The notes beneath the pieces were generated by a model. That model saw only the letters and a program-made list of their open reading frames with translations. It was not told the DNA's origin and did not search any database. A DNA stretch of 64,000 nucleotides, from contig CM060174.1 of the NCBI GenBank assembly GCA_030549775.1, positions 17,161,193 through 17,225,192 on the forward strand. Reading direction: 5' to 3'. This DNA is from Tamarix chinensis (taxonomy: Eukaryota; Streptophyta; Magnoliopsida; Caryophyllales; Tamaricaceae). Made by a program: the position numbers and the translations under genes. Within the stretch, counting starts at the first letter, position 1. Every line of letters begins with the position of its first letter. Below are positions 24,616 through 35,903 of the stretch, piece by piece.

Positions 24616-24769
24616 TATAATACCCCATCTTTTTGTGAATTATGTTGAATGAGAAGTTATCATATTTATTATTATTTGACAATGTTTGATATTAATTTTA
24701 ACTATATTTAAGTATAAAAAAATGTTGTATTTGAATAGGCTTTAGAAATTGAGTAATATAAGTTTTCAA

Positions 24770-24915
24770 GTGGACTGATCGACTGGTTCATAAACTAATC
24801 AACTTGTTCTTCATTACACCTAAAGGGTTTTTCTTGAACAAACCAATCAACAGGTTTGGAAAACCAATCTATTGGTTTATAGAATAGTCGACTGGTGAGC
24901 CAAACTAGTTTACGT
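24770..24915. repeat. Palindrome cluster 1 in the 5' LTR
   Basis: Units such as gatcgactggttc, aaccaatcaacaggttt, aaccaatctattggttt and tagtcgactggtg occur about every 30-40 bp, 150-300 bp inside the LTR and upstream of the TATA-like box at 25,410. The matching cluster in the 3' LTR is at 43,839-43,953. Confidence 0.7.
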
Positions 24916-25409
24916 GTTTATCAAGTTGAGTATATTTTTAAATTTTGATTTTTCTAGAAAAACTTCTTATACCAAAATGAAACCTTGGTAATCAAATTCC
25001 AATATGCTGTTTAAAGGTTTTAAACCTTTCTTATCATTCATGCAACCTAAGATTCTATCTCAAATGGATTCAAGGGTTTGATTGGGATAATTGAGGTAGA
25101 GGGTGACCTTAGCTTTCTCATCTTCCACTTCTATTCTCTACATGCTCTAGAAATCATTTTTTTTACCAGAACTATCTCTACTTAGCTAGGATATTCCTTC
25201 CATACTCATTATTTATTTCCTCTCATATGTTTGAAATTTCATAGCAAATTTGACTTGCATTTTTTCAAAAATCACCATTATAGCTTTAGAATGGACATCA
25301 ACCTAGATTCAATGAAATCCACACATTAAGCTCCAATTAAAATGGTAGAAAGTAAGGGTTTTTTTTATCAGAGCATAGCCCACACTAATTCTTTGAACGA
25401 TTTTTTGGT

Positions 25410-25417
25410 TATAAATA
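25410..25417 (+). promoter_or_regulatory. TATA-box-like element of the 5' LTR
   Basis: tataaata lies about 795 bp inside the LTR and is followed by a pyrimidine-rich stretch (cattccc, ccaactctctctaacc). This is the expected arrangement for an LTR promoter and leader. The 3' LTR has a decayed version (gatattaatagc near 44,675). Prediction only. Confidence 0.4.
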
Positions 25418-26039
25418 ACCTATTCCCTTTAATTAACTTTTTTTTCCAGCCACCATAATATTCCAACTCTCTCTAACCTTGTGTTTTGTTCTCTCTAAAT
25501 TGAAATTAGTTTTGATTCCTTTCCACTCTTTTGATTTGCTCTCTAGCTTCTTCTTATTCATGTTTGGTAATTTATTTTTCATGTAATTCAAGTATGATTT
25601 ATAAACTTATTCATTGAATTTATGAATATTTAACTTCTTCTTTTAGGTTAGATGTTGGAAATTTTCTAGGTTGAGTTTTCCTACCTATGGGAAAGTTTTC
25701 CTTGCACCAAGTAGGTCATTCTTACTTTTAAAATGTGACTTATATAATCTTGTGATATGGTATCATCTTTGAAGTGATGATTTTATAAGTTGAAATGTGA
25801 ATTTGGTTATAGATTAATGCATGTTGATTAACTTATGAATTTGAGAAAAATTCATGGTTTTAGGATAATCAAGGTGATTTGATTAACTATGAAACATGAT
25901 TGAGATTGTGAGCTTAAAAATGTTTTGGTATGATGCTATTTTATGTCTTACTTTGGATGTAGTAGGAATTTTAAAGATTATTAGCATGAAAATTTTCCAT
26001 TTTGAGCTATTTGAGGGAAAAATGATTGATTTTTTAGGC

Positions 26040-26280
26040 TAAACTAATCGATTGGTCCTTAGAATAGTTGACTAGTAAGCCTAAACTAATCAGCCAGTAA
26101 GCCCATAGTGACCTTGGGTTGCTCTCTTCTTAAACCTATCAATTGGTCTTAGAATAGTTTATGGTTTTGACTAAATGAAATTACTAGTTTGAGGGAACCC
26201 TAGATTTGCTTGTTCCAAATCAATTGATTATTTAGCATAAACTAATTGTTTGGTGGGTAAAATTGATCAATAAGTTAGGC
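26040..26280. repeat. Palindrome cluster 2 in the 5' LTR
   Basis: Degenerate units aactaatcgattggtcc, atagttgactagta, aactaatcagccagta and ctatcaattggtc recur. They match 45,375-45,600 in the 3' LTR, where the better kept forms accgatcgattggtcc and aactaatcgactggtt are seen. Confidence 0.65.
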
Positions 26281-27767
26281 TATGCATAATGGGTGTTGTA
26301 AAGGCCTTAATGGGTAAAATTATAAAATTATTTGATAGATTTTAAGGGGTAATGCAACATAGAACTTTTCTTGAGATGGATTAATCTAATAGATTTAGTT
26401 AATATTGAGTAAGTATTAATGAAAATCCCATATATAGTTGGGGAATGGTAATAGTTATGATGGAATGAGTATGTAAATATCTTGCTTGCTTATTTTATAG
26501 GCCCTGTGTGATCACATCAGTTTGAAAATAACATACAAATCACTTGAAAATGGATGAAAATTGAGTTGTGTATGGGTATGAGTTATCCTATCCTTGATTA
26601 GCTACTAAGGGTTAGTCTAACCCTGACCATTTATTAGTGTCTTTAGGCTTTTCCTTGTTGTGGGATACTAATAGATCTTAGTGCCTTACTAATGCAGACA
26701 CTACCAATGCACTAGGCGGTATCAACACAAAAGAGTCTGCCAACACTTTTGTCTATTGGTATTTACTTGGCTTTAGCCTAGATTTTTTGTCCTCAAGTTT
26801 GAATAGACTTCCATTGTATGTCAGACCATGGGTTGGTGTATAGTTTATCACTCGATAATAATTGGAATTAGTATTTGGTTAATAATTTGAATAAGCCTTT
26901 CAATAAAAATTTGAATAAGAATTTAGAAATAAAAATGTAGATAAAGAGGAAAACAAGATTAAAAGAAGGAGCACGGTAGTAGAGACAATGGCTTATATAA
27001 ATAGCTTAATGAAATAGGAAGAGTAAAAATAGCCCATGGTGGAATCATGTGAATGGAAGAATGAAACCTTAGTGATAGCTAGAAAATCAACTTAGTTGGT
27101 TGCATGTAATAATCTATGATATTCTGTTTTGTTGAGAAGGCATATGTGTCATGTAAGGTATGAGATTCCTATGCTTGATGAGATCATGATAGAGAATGTA
27201 TCCCATTATTTGAAATATGCATGAGATATGCTAGTATAACTTTTGTATTATATTAGAATCTTGTATATTGGTGACTCCATTATGGAGGTAGCTTGGATAA
27301 CTTAATACAAACCATAGTGATGTGCCTATTTTCTTGGTCTCTTACTCAATTTTACAAGTAAAGGGCCATGTATATGTTTTTGAAGATAGTCAGCAGATAT
27401 CCAACCTCATGTAGGATACAGGTTCTAAGAGAGTGGACATCTAGAGAATTTTAAATTGTCCATGAAGGACTAGAGTTTGGGGCTTTGCCCTAATTTTGTT
27501 TTTGTAATTTGAGATCTTGTAATTTGACTTCATTTCCTCATGTATTTGAACATGGTGGACCGTTGAGGTCTATGCTTATATACTATGTTTTCCTTCACTA
27601 TATATATAATTTGTTTAGCACACTCTCCATCGATTTTAGTTGGCTTGGTTCTTAGACTTAAGTTTAACATGGGATGGGCAGTTGGTGCCTGTCTTATCGT
27701 AGGTGTGGTGGTAACTCCGTGTTTTTCTTAAGTGTTTATTAATCTTCCACTTTCGTAAGGTTTTTGG

Positions 27768-28309
27768 TGCGAAATTAGCATGGATTTAGAGAGATATAAA
27801 ATCAAAATTAACAAGATTATGCACAGTTGAGGATTCAATAACAAAACATAACATTTGAGAAAAAATTATAGATCTTTATTCACGCTCTTGTGTAATCATA
27901 GGATGATTAAACTAACCAATCAATCAATTAAACAAATATACAATTCTCTTTGGAAGAATAATTTTATGAAGAAGAGGAAGAAGTTGGGACACATGACCCT
28001 TGAAGGCTATGGTTTCAACATGTCTCCTTTTATACATGAAAAAATCATATAGGAGAAAAAATGTGTTTCAGAAATAAATCTAAAACATAGTCATTGTTTA
28101 GGTTACACGAGACTCCCATGTTTATTTTCTTTCTCTCAACTTTTTTTTTCCAAAACACTTTAATGATCTTTTATAGAATCATGGGCCATGCTTATTAACT
28201 TGATACACACATCTTTATCACATAAAACTCTATACTACACTAAAATTCTCAAGGACATATACGAAGCAACACAATATTATACTATGTTCAAATACCTAGT
28301 CAAAACTCA
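27768..28309 (-). repeat. 3' LTR of the copia element
   Basis: TG at 27,768 and CA at 28,309 bound the copy. It matches 32,289-32,833 along its length (tggatttagag, aaaattaacaagattatg, gttgaggattcaat, atctttattca, aggatgattaaact). Inside the element, next to its right edge, the minus strand reads aaggtagagaat, a polypurine-tract-like sequence. Confidence 0.85.
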
Positions 28310-28559
28310 TAATTCTCTACCTTAATGTAGTATTTTTGACACATGAAATGTATAGAAATCATAAAAAAGTGTGGTTAAACAAAGGTCCTCATGACTTATG
28401 GACATCGATCAAGTCCAAGAAACTCTCAAACTGTCCATAGTTAGTGGCTTCTTTAGTAGATCAACTAGATTATCCATAGTACCCATATTATCCAGAACAT
28501 TTTTACCTGCAACAACAGTATCAAAAGTAAAGTGATACCTGATTTTAATGTGCTTCATT

Positions 28560-28990
28560 CAACAATGAAAATAATTTTTATTCATTGCTAAACATATATC
28601 ACTCTAGCTATCACCACGAAAAAACTTGAGCACCATGACCAAACATAAAATCTCGTACTAAACTACCATGCCACAAGGCTTCTTGAAAAGCCTCTGCCAT
28701 TTCCATATACACTTCATCATTAGTTGGCAAGGCAGTCACTTCTTATAAGGAAGATCTCAAGCCAATAGTTGAACTACCCAGACAAAAAACATAACTACTA
28801 GTGGATCTCCTTTTATCAATGTCTCCAGCAAAATTGGAGTCCATGAACCCAAACATTGAATCAGTTTATATCCCATACTTAATACAAGTTGATGTCATTC
28901 CCTTCAAATACCTAAGGATCCACTTCACTGCTTTCCAGTGAGCCTTTCCCATATTTGCCATATATAAACTCACAACACTAATAGCTTGTA
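28560..28990 (-). pseudogene. pol: copia RNase H domain, broken
   Basis: The minus strand reads AHWKAVKWILRYLKG, then GFMDSNFAGDIDKRRSTS, then SSTIGLRSSL and EVTALPTNDEVYMEMAEA. These correspond to the copia RNase H landmarks HWKAVKRILRYLKG, D-SDWAGD and ALSTTEAEYMA. The domain degrades the RNA strand of the hybrid during reverse transcription. Substitutions (TEAEY changed to NDEVY) and a stop in the middle indicate decay. Confidence 0.8.
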
Positions 28991-29099
28991 CAATATCATA
29001 CTAAGTACACACCATAACATATATGATACAACCAATAATATTTGAATATGGAAAAATCACCATGAATTTCTCTTCCTATTTTGATTTGGGACAATTCGA

Positions 29100-29960
29100 A
29101 GTAGACAATCTAAAGTGAGTAGCCAATGGATTTCTCACCATCTTTACTTCCATAAAAAGGAATCACTCCAGCACCTTGTTCATATAGGACACTTGTGACA
29201 AGTATAAAAGCTTATGCTCATGGTTTCTAATGATATCCATACCAAGGATCCTCTTTGCATCTCCAACATCCTTATCTCAAACTTACTCTTAATCATTGTC
29301 TTCAACTTATCAACATTAGACATATCTTTTGCTAAAACAAGTATGTCATCAACGTATAGCAAAATATACACAAAACAACCACCCTCAATGTCCTTCAAAT
29401 ACACACATCAATCATGCTCACTGTTGGAGAAACCATACTCAAGTATAAATTGATCAAATCATTTGTACCATTATATAAGAGATTGCTTCAAATAGTACAA
29501 TGACCTATTCAATAGGCACACATGACCACACTTCCCCTTAATAACAAACCTATCCAATTCTTGCATGTAAATCTCCCCCTTAAACTCATCATGCAAAAAT
29601 GTCATTTTAACATCCAACTGTTCTAACTAAAGGTCATGCACAACCAGAAGTGCAAATAAGGCATAAATAGAAGTATATCTAACCATAGGAGAGAGTACTC
29701 ATTTGTATTCCACACTTAGAATGTGAGTCAATCCATTTGTAACTAAATAAGCCTTTAACCTTGGTCTCTTGGCCCTTGGATCTTCGTATTTGACCTTGTA
29801 CATCCACTTGTAATCAATAATATTTTTCTTCCTTAGTGCACCCAAAAATTTCTATGCATGCTTCTTCAATAAGGACTTTATCTCCTCCTCCATAGCAGCA
29901 TACCACTTAGAAAAATTAGTACACTTAATAGCCTTTGAGAATGATGCTTGGTCTTTCAAA
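29100..29960 (-). pseudogene. pol: copia reverse transcriptase domain, broken
   Basis: The minus strand carries, in order, FSKWYAAMEEEIKSL, DYKWMYKVKY, an FALLVVHDL block, QLDVKMTFLHDEFKGEIYM, the RSLYYLKQS motif and FVYILLYVDDILVLAKD. YVDD (codons at 29,345-29,356) is the catalytic motif of copia reverse transcriptase. The order matches the RVT_2 family. In-frame stops occur (for example before the fingers region) and PKG at the start of the DYKW block is missing. The 3' part, with YVDD, stays open for about 74 codons. Confidence 0.85.
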
Positions 29961-30199
29961 TCAACAATAGTCTCTACACTAAATAAAGCACAAACAACCA
30001 ATTATTCATAATCATACATGACTAGAGGCTTCACAATCCTCCTTTCTCTTCCTGGAGCAACACCCCTTTGTGCCACTTGCTGCTAGGATCCACCCACCTT
30101 TATAATGGTGGGTCCATCAAAAGAGTCTTCACATCCAACTCGACCTTAACCTTAACCTAACATGAAACACTATCCTACTCCACCTTCTTAGTGACATCA

Positions 30200-31110
30200 T
30201 CAAAAGACTTAGTCTTCTAGAAGAATAGGAAGTCATTGAACATAACATCCTTGTTGGTCAAGAACTTGAATGAAGTCGGGTCTTATAGATTATATCCATT
30301 CACTCTGGATGTAAAGCCAAGTAAGATACACTTCTTTTCCCTAGGATCAAGTTTACCATCATTGACATAAGCATAAGAAGGGAAACCAAAGACATGCAAA
30401 TTAGAGTAATCAACTAGATGACCAGATAACATATCCCTAGGTATCTTCAAACTAATAGATTAATTTTGTGACAGGTTCACTAGATATGCTTCAATGTGAA
30501 CAACCTTAACTTCAAGCTCTTTACCCAACCCTCCCTATGATAACATACAACAAACCTTCTTTAATATGTTTTTTTGTTATCCTATAAACAACCACATTTT
30601 ACTATTTTCTTCTAACAAATGTGTGATATCTTTATTTCCCATGTTCTTGGTAGGAAGTAGTGAAACTCTATTCAACAAATTCAAGACTTTTATCTATTTT
30701 GAGACACTTAACCTACTTCCTAGTATGCTTCTCTATCAATGTCTTTCAGTGTTTAGAAGCACCAAATACATCATTCTTATTCTTTAAGAAACAAACCCAT
30801 ACCTTTCTAGAGAAGTAAAAAAAAAATGTGACTAAGTACCACAGACCGCCTTTAGAAACCACACTCACAAGACCCCACAAATATTAATAGATATACTTAA
30901 CTGATCCTCTCATACTATACTTAGCTATTGAAATGCTAACCTTATTTTTCTTTTGAAACCCACAATGTTCACATAAGTCTCTAGTACCTTTACTCTATTC
31001 ATCTAGCAACCTCTATTAGAGAGCTTAGTTAGACCCTTGACACTTTTGTGTCCTAGTCTCATGTGTTAAAGTTACATAACATCTAAGTCTAATAACTTTT
31101 GCGATGTCAT
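30200..31110 (-). pseudogene. pol: copia pre-integrase and integrase region, broken
   Basis: The segment starts with HMRLGHKSVKGLTKLSNRG near 31,060, the GAG-pre-integrase signature. A degraded catalytic core follows, with remnants of the IHSDVWGP-type block (INICGVL). It ends with the C-terminal region LVDYSNLHVFGFPSYAYVND plus KCILLGF, which is the well-kept H-P-S-x-L-R-V-F-G-type end of copia integrases (about 30,300-30,430). The protein would insert cDNA into the genome. Frameshifts in the core, including loss of clear D,D,E residues, make it non-functional. Confidence 0.8.
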
Positions 31111-31519
31111 AGTAGTTGTCTCTAGAATAGTGGAACCCACTAAATCATATAATGTCCCATCTCACTTCCATTTAGCACCACTAGAGCCGCTTTTGTTAAT
31201 TTTAGGGTACCATACCCAATAATACATTTCTACCCATTACAATCAAAGGAAGTTAAAGAGATGAGATTCTTAGTGATATCATGGACATTTATCATGTTGG
31301 GGAGTGTCTTAACCACATTATGATTCACCTCAAAGGTATAAAAGCTACATCAATAGGGATATAAATTGTAAGAAGACCTAGAATACAAGATCCATCTATC
31401 ACTGAACTTTCTCTCTCTATCATACCTCACAACACATCTCCATTAGTACTACCATGAGCAACTATACCATTAATCTTTTTACTAGATGACTCGCCAAACA
31501 TAGCACCAGGCATCTTATT

Positions 31520-32200
31520 TGGATAAAAATTCTTAAAATGCCTCTTTTTTTGACACTCATAACATGCCACACTCTTCCACTAAGATGTTCTTACATTCAC
31601 TAGACCCTCACTCCTCTGTCCTCCCCTAGCTACCAATCCCTCACTATATAAGTATCTGGAAGCACCACTTCCAATCAACTGACTATCAATCAAATCCCAT
31701 TATAATAAGGTGGATTTAACATCCTTATGGAGTAACTCATCCTTTCCATACAAAAAAGTCTCACAAAATTGTTTAAAACTTGCAAGCAAAGAACATAACA
31801 CCATAATAGCCAAATCTTTATCATCTAATTTAACATCTATGTTATGCAAATTTGTAACTATAGTGTCAAATTCATATAAATGTCTTTTTAAAGATTAACT
31901 CTGACCTAATTTTAGGTTATGAAGCTAACTCTTCAACATTAGTAGCTTTGCTACTAATTTAATCATACATAATGGCTTAAACTTTAACCATAAGGTAGTA
32001 GCCACTATCAATTCTCTTGCCATATTTTGCAATACCTCATTTGATAATCACAATTGTATGGTACAGAGGGCCATTATGCCAACTTCTTCAAATCTTTCAT
32101 CCATCATTGATTCATGCTTGTTCTAATGAATAAATAATGCTTTTTCCAATCTAATTTGAATAAGAATAATCCGCATCTTCAATTTTCATAATCCAAAATT
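31520..32200 (-). pseudogene. gag: copia gag with damaged zinc knuckle
   Basis: At 31,520-31,564 the minus strand reads CYECQKKRHFKNFYP, which fits the CX2CX4HX4C knuckle except that the last Cys is Tyr. It is followed by KMPGAMFGESS. Upstream sequence (toward 32,200) shows scattered gag-like pieces such as a short run ending in NFANITDVKLDDKDLA. Gag packages the element RNA. The knuckle change and stops suggest loss of function. Confidence 0.65.
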
Positions 32201-32270
32201 GATAGATCGATTAAATTCTCAATATCAAATCTGGTACCAAACTTGAATACCTAACCTCTTCAATAATGGA

Positions 32271-32282
32271 GCTCTACTACCA
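32271..32282 (-). other. Primer binding site of the copia element
   Basis: The minus strand reads tggtagtagagc, ten of twelve bases matching the tRNA-iMet complement TGGTATCAGAGC. It starts six bases inside the edge of the right (5') LTR, the expected place for first-strand priming. Confidence 0.65.
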
Positions 32283-32288
32283 AATTAA

Positions 32289-32833
32289 TACAAAATTGGT
32301 GTGGATTTAGAGACTCAAACCAAATCAAAATTAACAAGATTATGTATTGTTGAGGATTCAATCCCAAAACAAAACAATTGAGAAAAAAAAAGTAGAGATC
32401 TTTATTCATGCTCTTATGTAATTATAGGATGATTAAACTAATTAATCAATCAATAACACAATTTTATAGTTATATTTGAATGGATAACTCTCTAGAAAAG
32501 AATAAGAAGTTACGACACATGACTCTCTATGGTTAGGGTTTCAACATGTTTCCTTTTATAGAAGAAAAAATCCTACTAGAAAAAATAAATTTTTTTGTCA
32601 ATAAATATAAAATAGAGCCTCTGTTTAGGAAACATAGGACCCTCATATTTATTTTCTTACTCCTAAATTTTACCAAAAACATATAAAAGATTTCTCTAAA
32701 AAACACAAACAGTGTTTATTAACATGGTACCCCTTTAATTCTCTTGTAAACCTCCATACTACACTACTCTTCTCCAACACCTATATGAACAAACATAATG
32801 TTATGATGTGGCTAAATACCAAGTCAAAACTCA
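32289..32833 (-). repeat. 5' LTR of the copia element
   Basis: Partner of 27,768-28,309. On the minus strand a tctataaaagg TATA-like box lies at about 32,551-32,563, near the middle of the LTR. The inner end reads TA where the partner has CA, one of many transition differences. Confidence 0.8.
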
Positions 32834-32873
32834 TAGTTTTTTTTTAAATAGTAGTGAAAAATAGGGGGTTTAA
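32834..32873 (+). repeat. 5' LTR of element F, last 40 bp
   Basis: tagtagtgaaaaataggggg here corresponds to taatagtgaaaaatagggg at 47,013-47,030, showing that the LTR continues past the copia insertion. The end is decayed (ggggtttaaa rather than ggggtattaca). Confidence 0.7.
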
Positions 32874-32877
32874 AGGT

Positions 32878-32890
32878 TGGTATTAGAGTG
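32878..32890 (+). other. Primer binding site of element F
   Basis: tggtattagagtg differs from the tRNA-iMet complement TGGTATCAGAGC at a C-to-T transition and in the last bases. It sits just after the LTR end and fixes the element's orientation as plus strand. Confidence 0.75.
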
Positions 32891-33139
32891 TTTTCTTGAA
32901 GGTGTGCCACTTTCCATAATTATTATATTGATACCATAGGTTATTTTTAAACTATTTTGAATTCTTTAATCATTATATTGAAAGTAATAACTGTAAAACT
33001 TGGAATCTCCAAGAGTGAGAGTGGGTTGGGGAATGTACTATAGTTAGCTTTTCTATTTATTAGTTGTGTTAGTGAGAGTATTACGTAATATATTATTTCT
33101 ATTTAGTCTTAGTCCTTAGGAATCATTGGCCACTAAACA

Positions 33140-33660
33140 TTGTTACAAGCATATCGAGGCATTAATAGAAATCATCAGAGCCTATATGGAAGGCTAGATA
33201 CAAGCACCACAACCAATACCATAGCCAACACCCACACTAGTTTTGGAAGATTGGCTTAGGAGGTATGGGTATCATCAAACACAAATCTTCAATGTTCAAT
33301 AGGACCTTGACATTATGAAGAGATGATTTTGGCACATTGATAAGACCTTCACCACATGTGGCTGCCCTACGGAGAAAATTGTTGATATGTGGGTGTAATA
33401 CTTAATGGGGAAATCAGATGCTTGGTGGAGAAGCATCTAGGATAGAAGTATAGAGCTCACTAATTAGGGACCATTCCTTAAGTTTATTTTTGCATGTGTT
33501 TCCCTATGGAAAAAATGATTGATATGCCAGTGTACTACTTCAAGGGGATATTAGATGCTTGGTGGAGAAGCGTCTAGCATAGAAGCGAAAAGCTTCTAGG
33601 TTGGAGACCATTTTTTTAGGTTATTTGTGCCCATTTCTGATGTGTAATCAAAGTAGAGGG
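33140..33660 (+). pseudogene. gag: gag of element F, first part, with internal tandem duplication
   Basis: Shifting plus frames read EDWLRRYGYHQTQIFNVQ-like sequence, then DIMKR, FWHIDKTFTTCGCPTEKIVDMW, LMGKSDAWWRSI. This fits the gag capsid of chromoviruses (W..EIEKIFD..., WW motif). A 137-bp segment is repeated in tandem: the landmark ccctacgg-ttgatatg at 33,365-33,389 recurs at 33,502-33,526, so the DAWWRS motif appears twice. The duplication, stops and insertion disable the gene. The continuation lies at 34,515-35,189. Confidence 0.65.
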
Positions 33661-34514
33661 AGGATTTAGATCGGTGGATATTGTTAGGTTGTATCAATCA
33701 TGAATTTATGTAGTAGAAACACTTGGTTTAAAGTTGATTAAGCTAATACAAATGCTACGTTCAGCCTTGACTTCTTCAAAGTTTAAAGCTGGTTTCAATG
33801 TTCAAATGAATGAGATCAATGGAAGAAGGAATTTCCCCAGGCTTTCCTTGATCAAAGGAGACTAAAAAAAAAAGGATAAAATGCAGGCCATTCTATATTA
33901 AAATTGTGCTAAAAAATTTTGTTTATTCATTTTATTCCATGCGTGTACAAGGGTATATATATAGGAGGAATTAGCCAGCACCTTAAGCTTAAACCAGCTG
34001 AGATTCCTACCGTAATTCAAGTCCATTATCCTACTTGAATTAATCCCAAATAATACCTAATATTAATCACAATATCATTTCTAAAAGATATTAAGGACTA
34101 ACATTACAAAGCTATACAATTGACGATGATACATACATGAAATTACATCAAACACTAACTTACATAAAATATACTTAGGGTTTACAACAAGTTAATACAA
34201 CTAATGATAATCATCACCATATCTTCTTGTTGTAAAGTATCATCTTATGTCTCCCATAATCTTGCATACTTTGAATACTTGTACACTTTAAGGTGTATCA
34301 ACATCTTCTTCTTGTAAATATGTAACACACATGCAAGAACAACTTGAATTGTTTTCAACACTAAGCATAGATAAATTATCAAGAATATTTAATATGATAG
34401 GCTCCAATATTAAGAAATCTAATTCTTCCTTACCTTGAGAATCAATATGAATATGAGAATCATTAGATGGTCCTACATGAATTTCTATCCCAGTAACTTT
34501 GTGTAAAGAATTAT
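33661..34514 (-). mobile_element. Insertion of about 0.85 kb in gag, possible LTR or gene-end fragment
   Basis: Gag similarity stops near 33,660 and resumes near 34,515, so the piece between is foreign. On the minus strand it has a TATA-like ctatatatata near 33,953-33,965, then aataaa signals near 33,925-33,935, a layout seen in small LTRs. A tgatgt motif occurs near both ends but does not prove a target duplication. The upstream part gives a short open stretch (SHIHIDSQGKEELDFLILE) that I do not recognise. Boundaries are approximate. Confidence 0.35.
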
Positions 34515-35189
34515 AATGATGTAATGGCCATTTGCCAAGGAATCATATCAATAAAGGAATACTATATGAGATCTATAGACTTGGTCTAGTTTTTCTATGA
34601 GGTGGAGGCTAATGAGGCCATATAGGTTCACCATTTCAAGATCGACTTGGGGATCATATACCATGAGTTTTAAGTGTTTGTTACTTCATTAGATATGGTA
34701 GGAATATGTAAGAAGGCTTTAGAGGTTTGCTGAGTCCTCGAAGGCCGTAGTGTCTAATTGTAGGTTAAGAGGAAGTTTGACAGTTATTAGCCTCCTATTG
34801 TAATAAAGAAAGCCTAATATAGGCATAGTATGCCTCCTAGGTACGGAAGGAGTATGGGTTCACTACTCCAAGTTGGAGGGCAGTATAGGGGATGTATGAG
34901 GAGTGGCGGTATCACTATAAGCATTCTGGATCAGATCACCTAGGAGTATACTTTGGAGGTAACAAGGTGACTTACCATGGGTGTGGTATGGTTTTATATA
35001 GAGCCTATGAGTAGCGTTCAAAGTTTCAGACTCTAACTTAGAGTACTTGAACCATTCGATAGCCTTAGCTATAGATTTTGAAGGTTCCTCCATCACCAGC
35101 TAGTGTATCCATTCAACCTAGCCAACTTAGAGGTTAGAAGCCTTACACCTTTTAGCTAGGTTGGGGATTAGCTAGTGCCATGAGGGTTC
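34515..35189 (+). pseudogene. gag: gag of element F, second part
   Basis: The plus strand reads AICQGIISIKEYYMRSIDLV, then EVEANEAI, HHFKIDLGIIYHEF, VTSLDMVGICKKALEVC. These correspond to the C-terminal half of chromoviral gag: QG(S/M)SV-EYE-RF, E--K---F--GL---I, and the VEKALEVE-type end. The sequence after 34,750 (KRKFDSY, QYRGCMRSG) is low-complexity linker. A zinc knuckle was not recognised. The frame ends where the solo LTR is inserted at 35,190. Confidence 0.6.
35185..35189 (+). other. Left target-site duplication GGTTC
   Basis: Matches 40,126-40,130 exactly and directly abuts the TGTAACACC end of the solo LTR. Confidence 0.85.
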
Positions 35190-35903
35190 TGTAACACCCC
35201 CAAATTTACTACTGAAAAATTTCGTTTAAATCAACAGGTTTAGCGGAAGCGAGAGAGTTAAAACCATAAACTTGGGAGTGTTACCGCCACACTTGGTACC
35301 GGACCGGTTCACTCTTACCGTTCCGATGCTAAGTGCTAAGGCTAAACCAGGGAATCGTAAATAAGAATCATTAAAACATAACCGCATCGTCGTCATAAAG
35401 CATCCATGAAAACAAGATATCAACCATCGTCAGAATGTCGTTAAGATTACAACTTAAAAGTTCCACTTCCAAAATACGAAAAACAACATAATATAAATAC
35501 GAAAACTAAGATAAATGAAAGCGAGGATCGTAAAAGAGTCCGGCCAACTTGCTCTCAGCCCCAACCAGGATGGGCTCAACACTTGGCCCCACCCGATGCC
35601 TCGTAGGTGTCGTAGGCATCGAAAACAAGATCTCCTACCTGCACAAGGTCAGAAGGGCTCTGTGCTCGTGGGAATGAGCAGCACCCATGAAACGAGTGAT
35701 CAGTACGCTTCGTACTGAGCAAGGTAACAGATGAGCTAAGGCCAGCACATAGGACATATAGTACAAGTTCAGCACATAGACAACATACAATAACATGCAG
35801 GAAAGGGGCGAATGTTTCCTCGATGCTTTGTCCTTTTATTCTCATTAATGATAATAAGTCCTTTCCACACATTTCTTCAATAACCCATGTGAGCGCGGGA
35901 GCC

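Larger units (their letters stand above)
24616..27767 (+). repeat. 5' LTR of element F, first part
   Basis: The start tataatacccca matches tgtaataccc at 43,672, and the two LTRs can be followed side by side. Shared landmarks are ttttgtgaa, the palindrome clusters, agggtgacct, ggtgtatag and aagtgtttatta. The LTR is cut near 27,767 by the copia element and resumes at 32,834. The first TG is changed to TA. The main open frames are short and not shared between the two LTRs. Confidence 0.75.
27768..32833 (-). mobile_element. Ty1/copia retrotransposon inserted in the LTR of element F
   Basis: Two direct repeats of 542 and 545 bp (27,768-28,309 and 32,289-32,833) bound a 5,066-bp element. Read on the minus strand it shows zinc knuckle, pre-integrase HMRLGH motif, integrase, reverse transcriptase with YVDD, and RNase H, in the integrase-before-RT order that defines Ty1/copia. 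A primer site similar to the tRNA-Met complement lies just inside the right LTR. Host LTR sequence resumes on the right side (tagtagtgaaaaatagggg). The target duplication is not clear, and a few host bases seem lost. Many stops make it inactive. Confidence 0.85.

Noticed and set aside
32878..32890. Possible tRNA gene from the tRNA-Met-like match
   Set aside because: Only the 3'-end complement is present, just after an LTR; it is a primer binding site.
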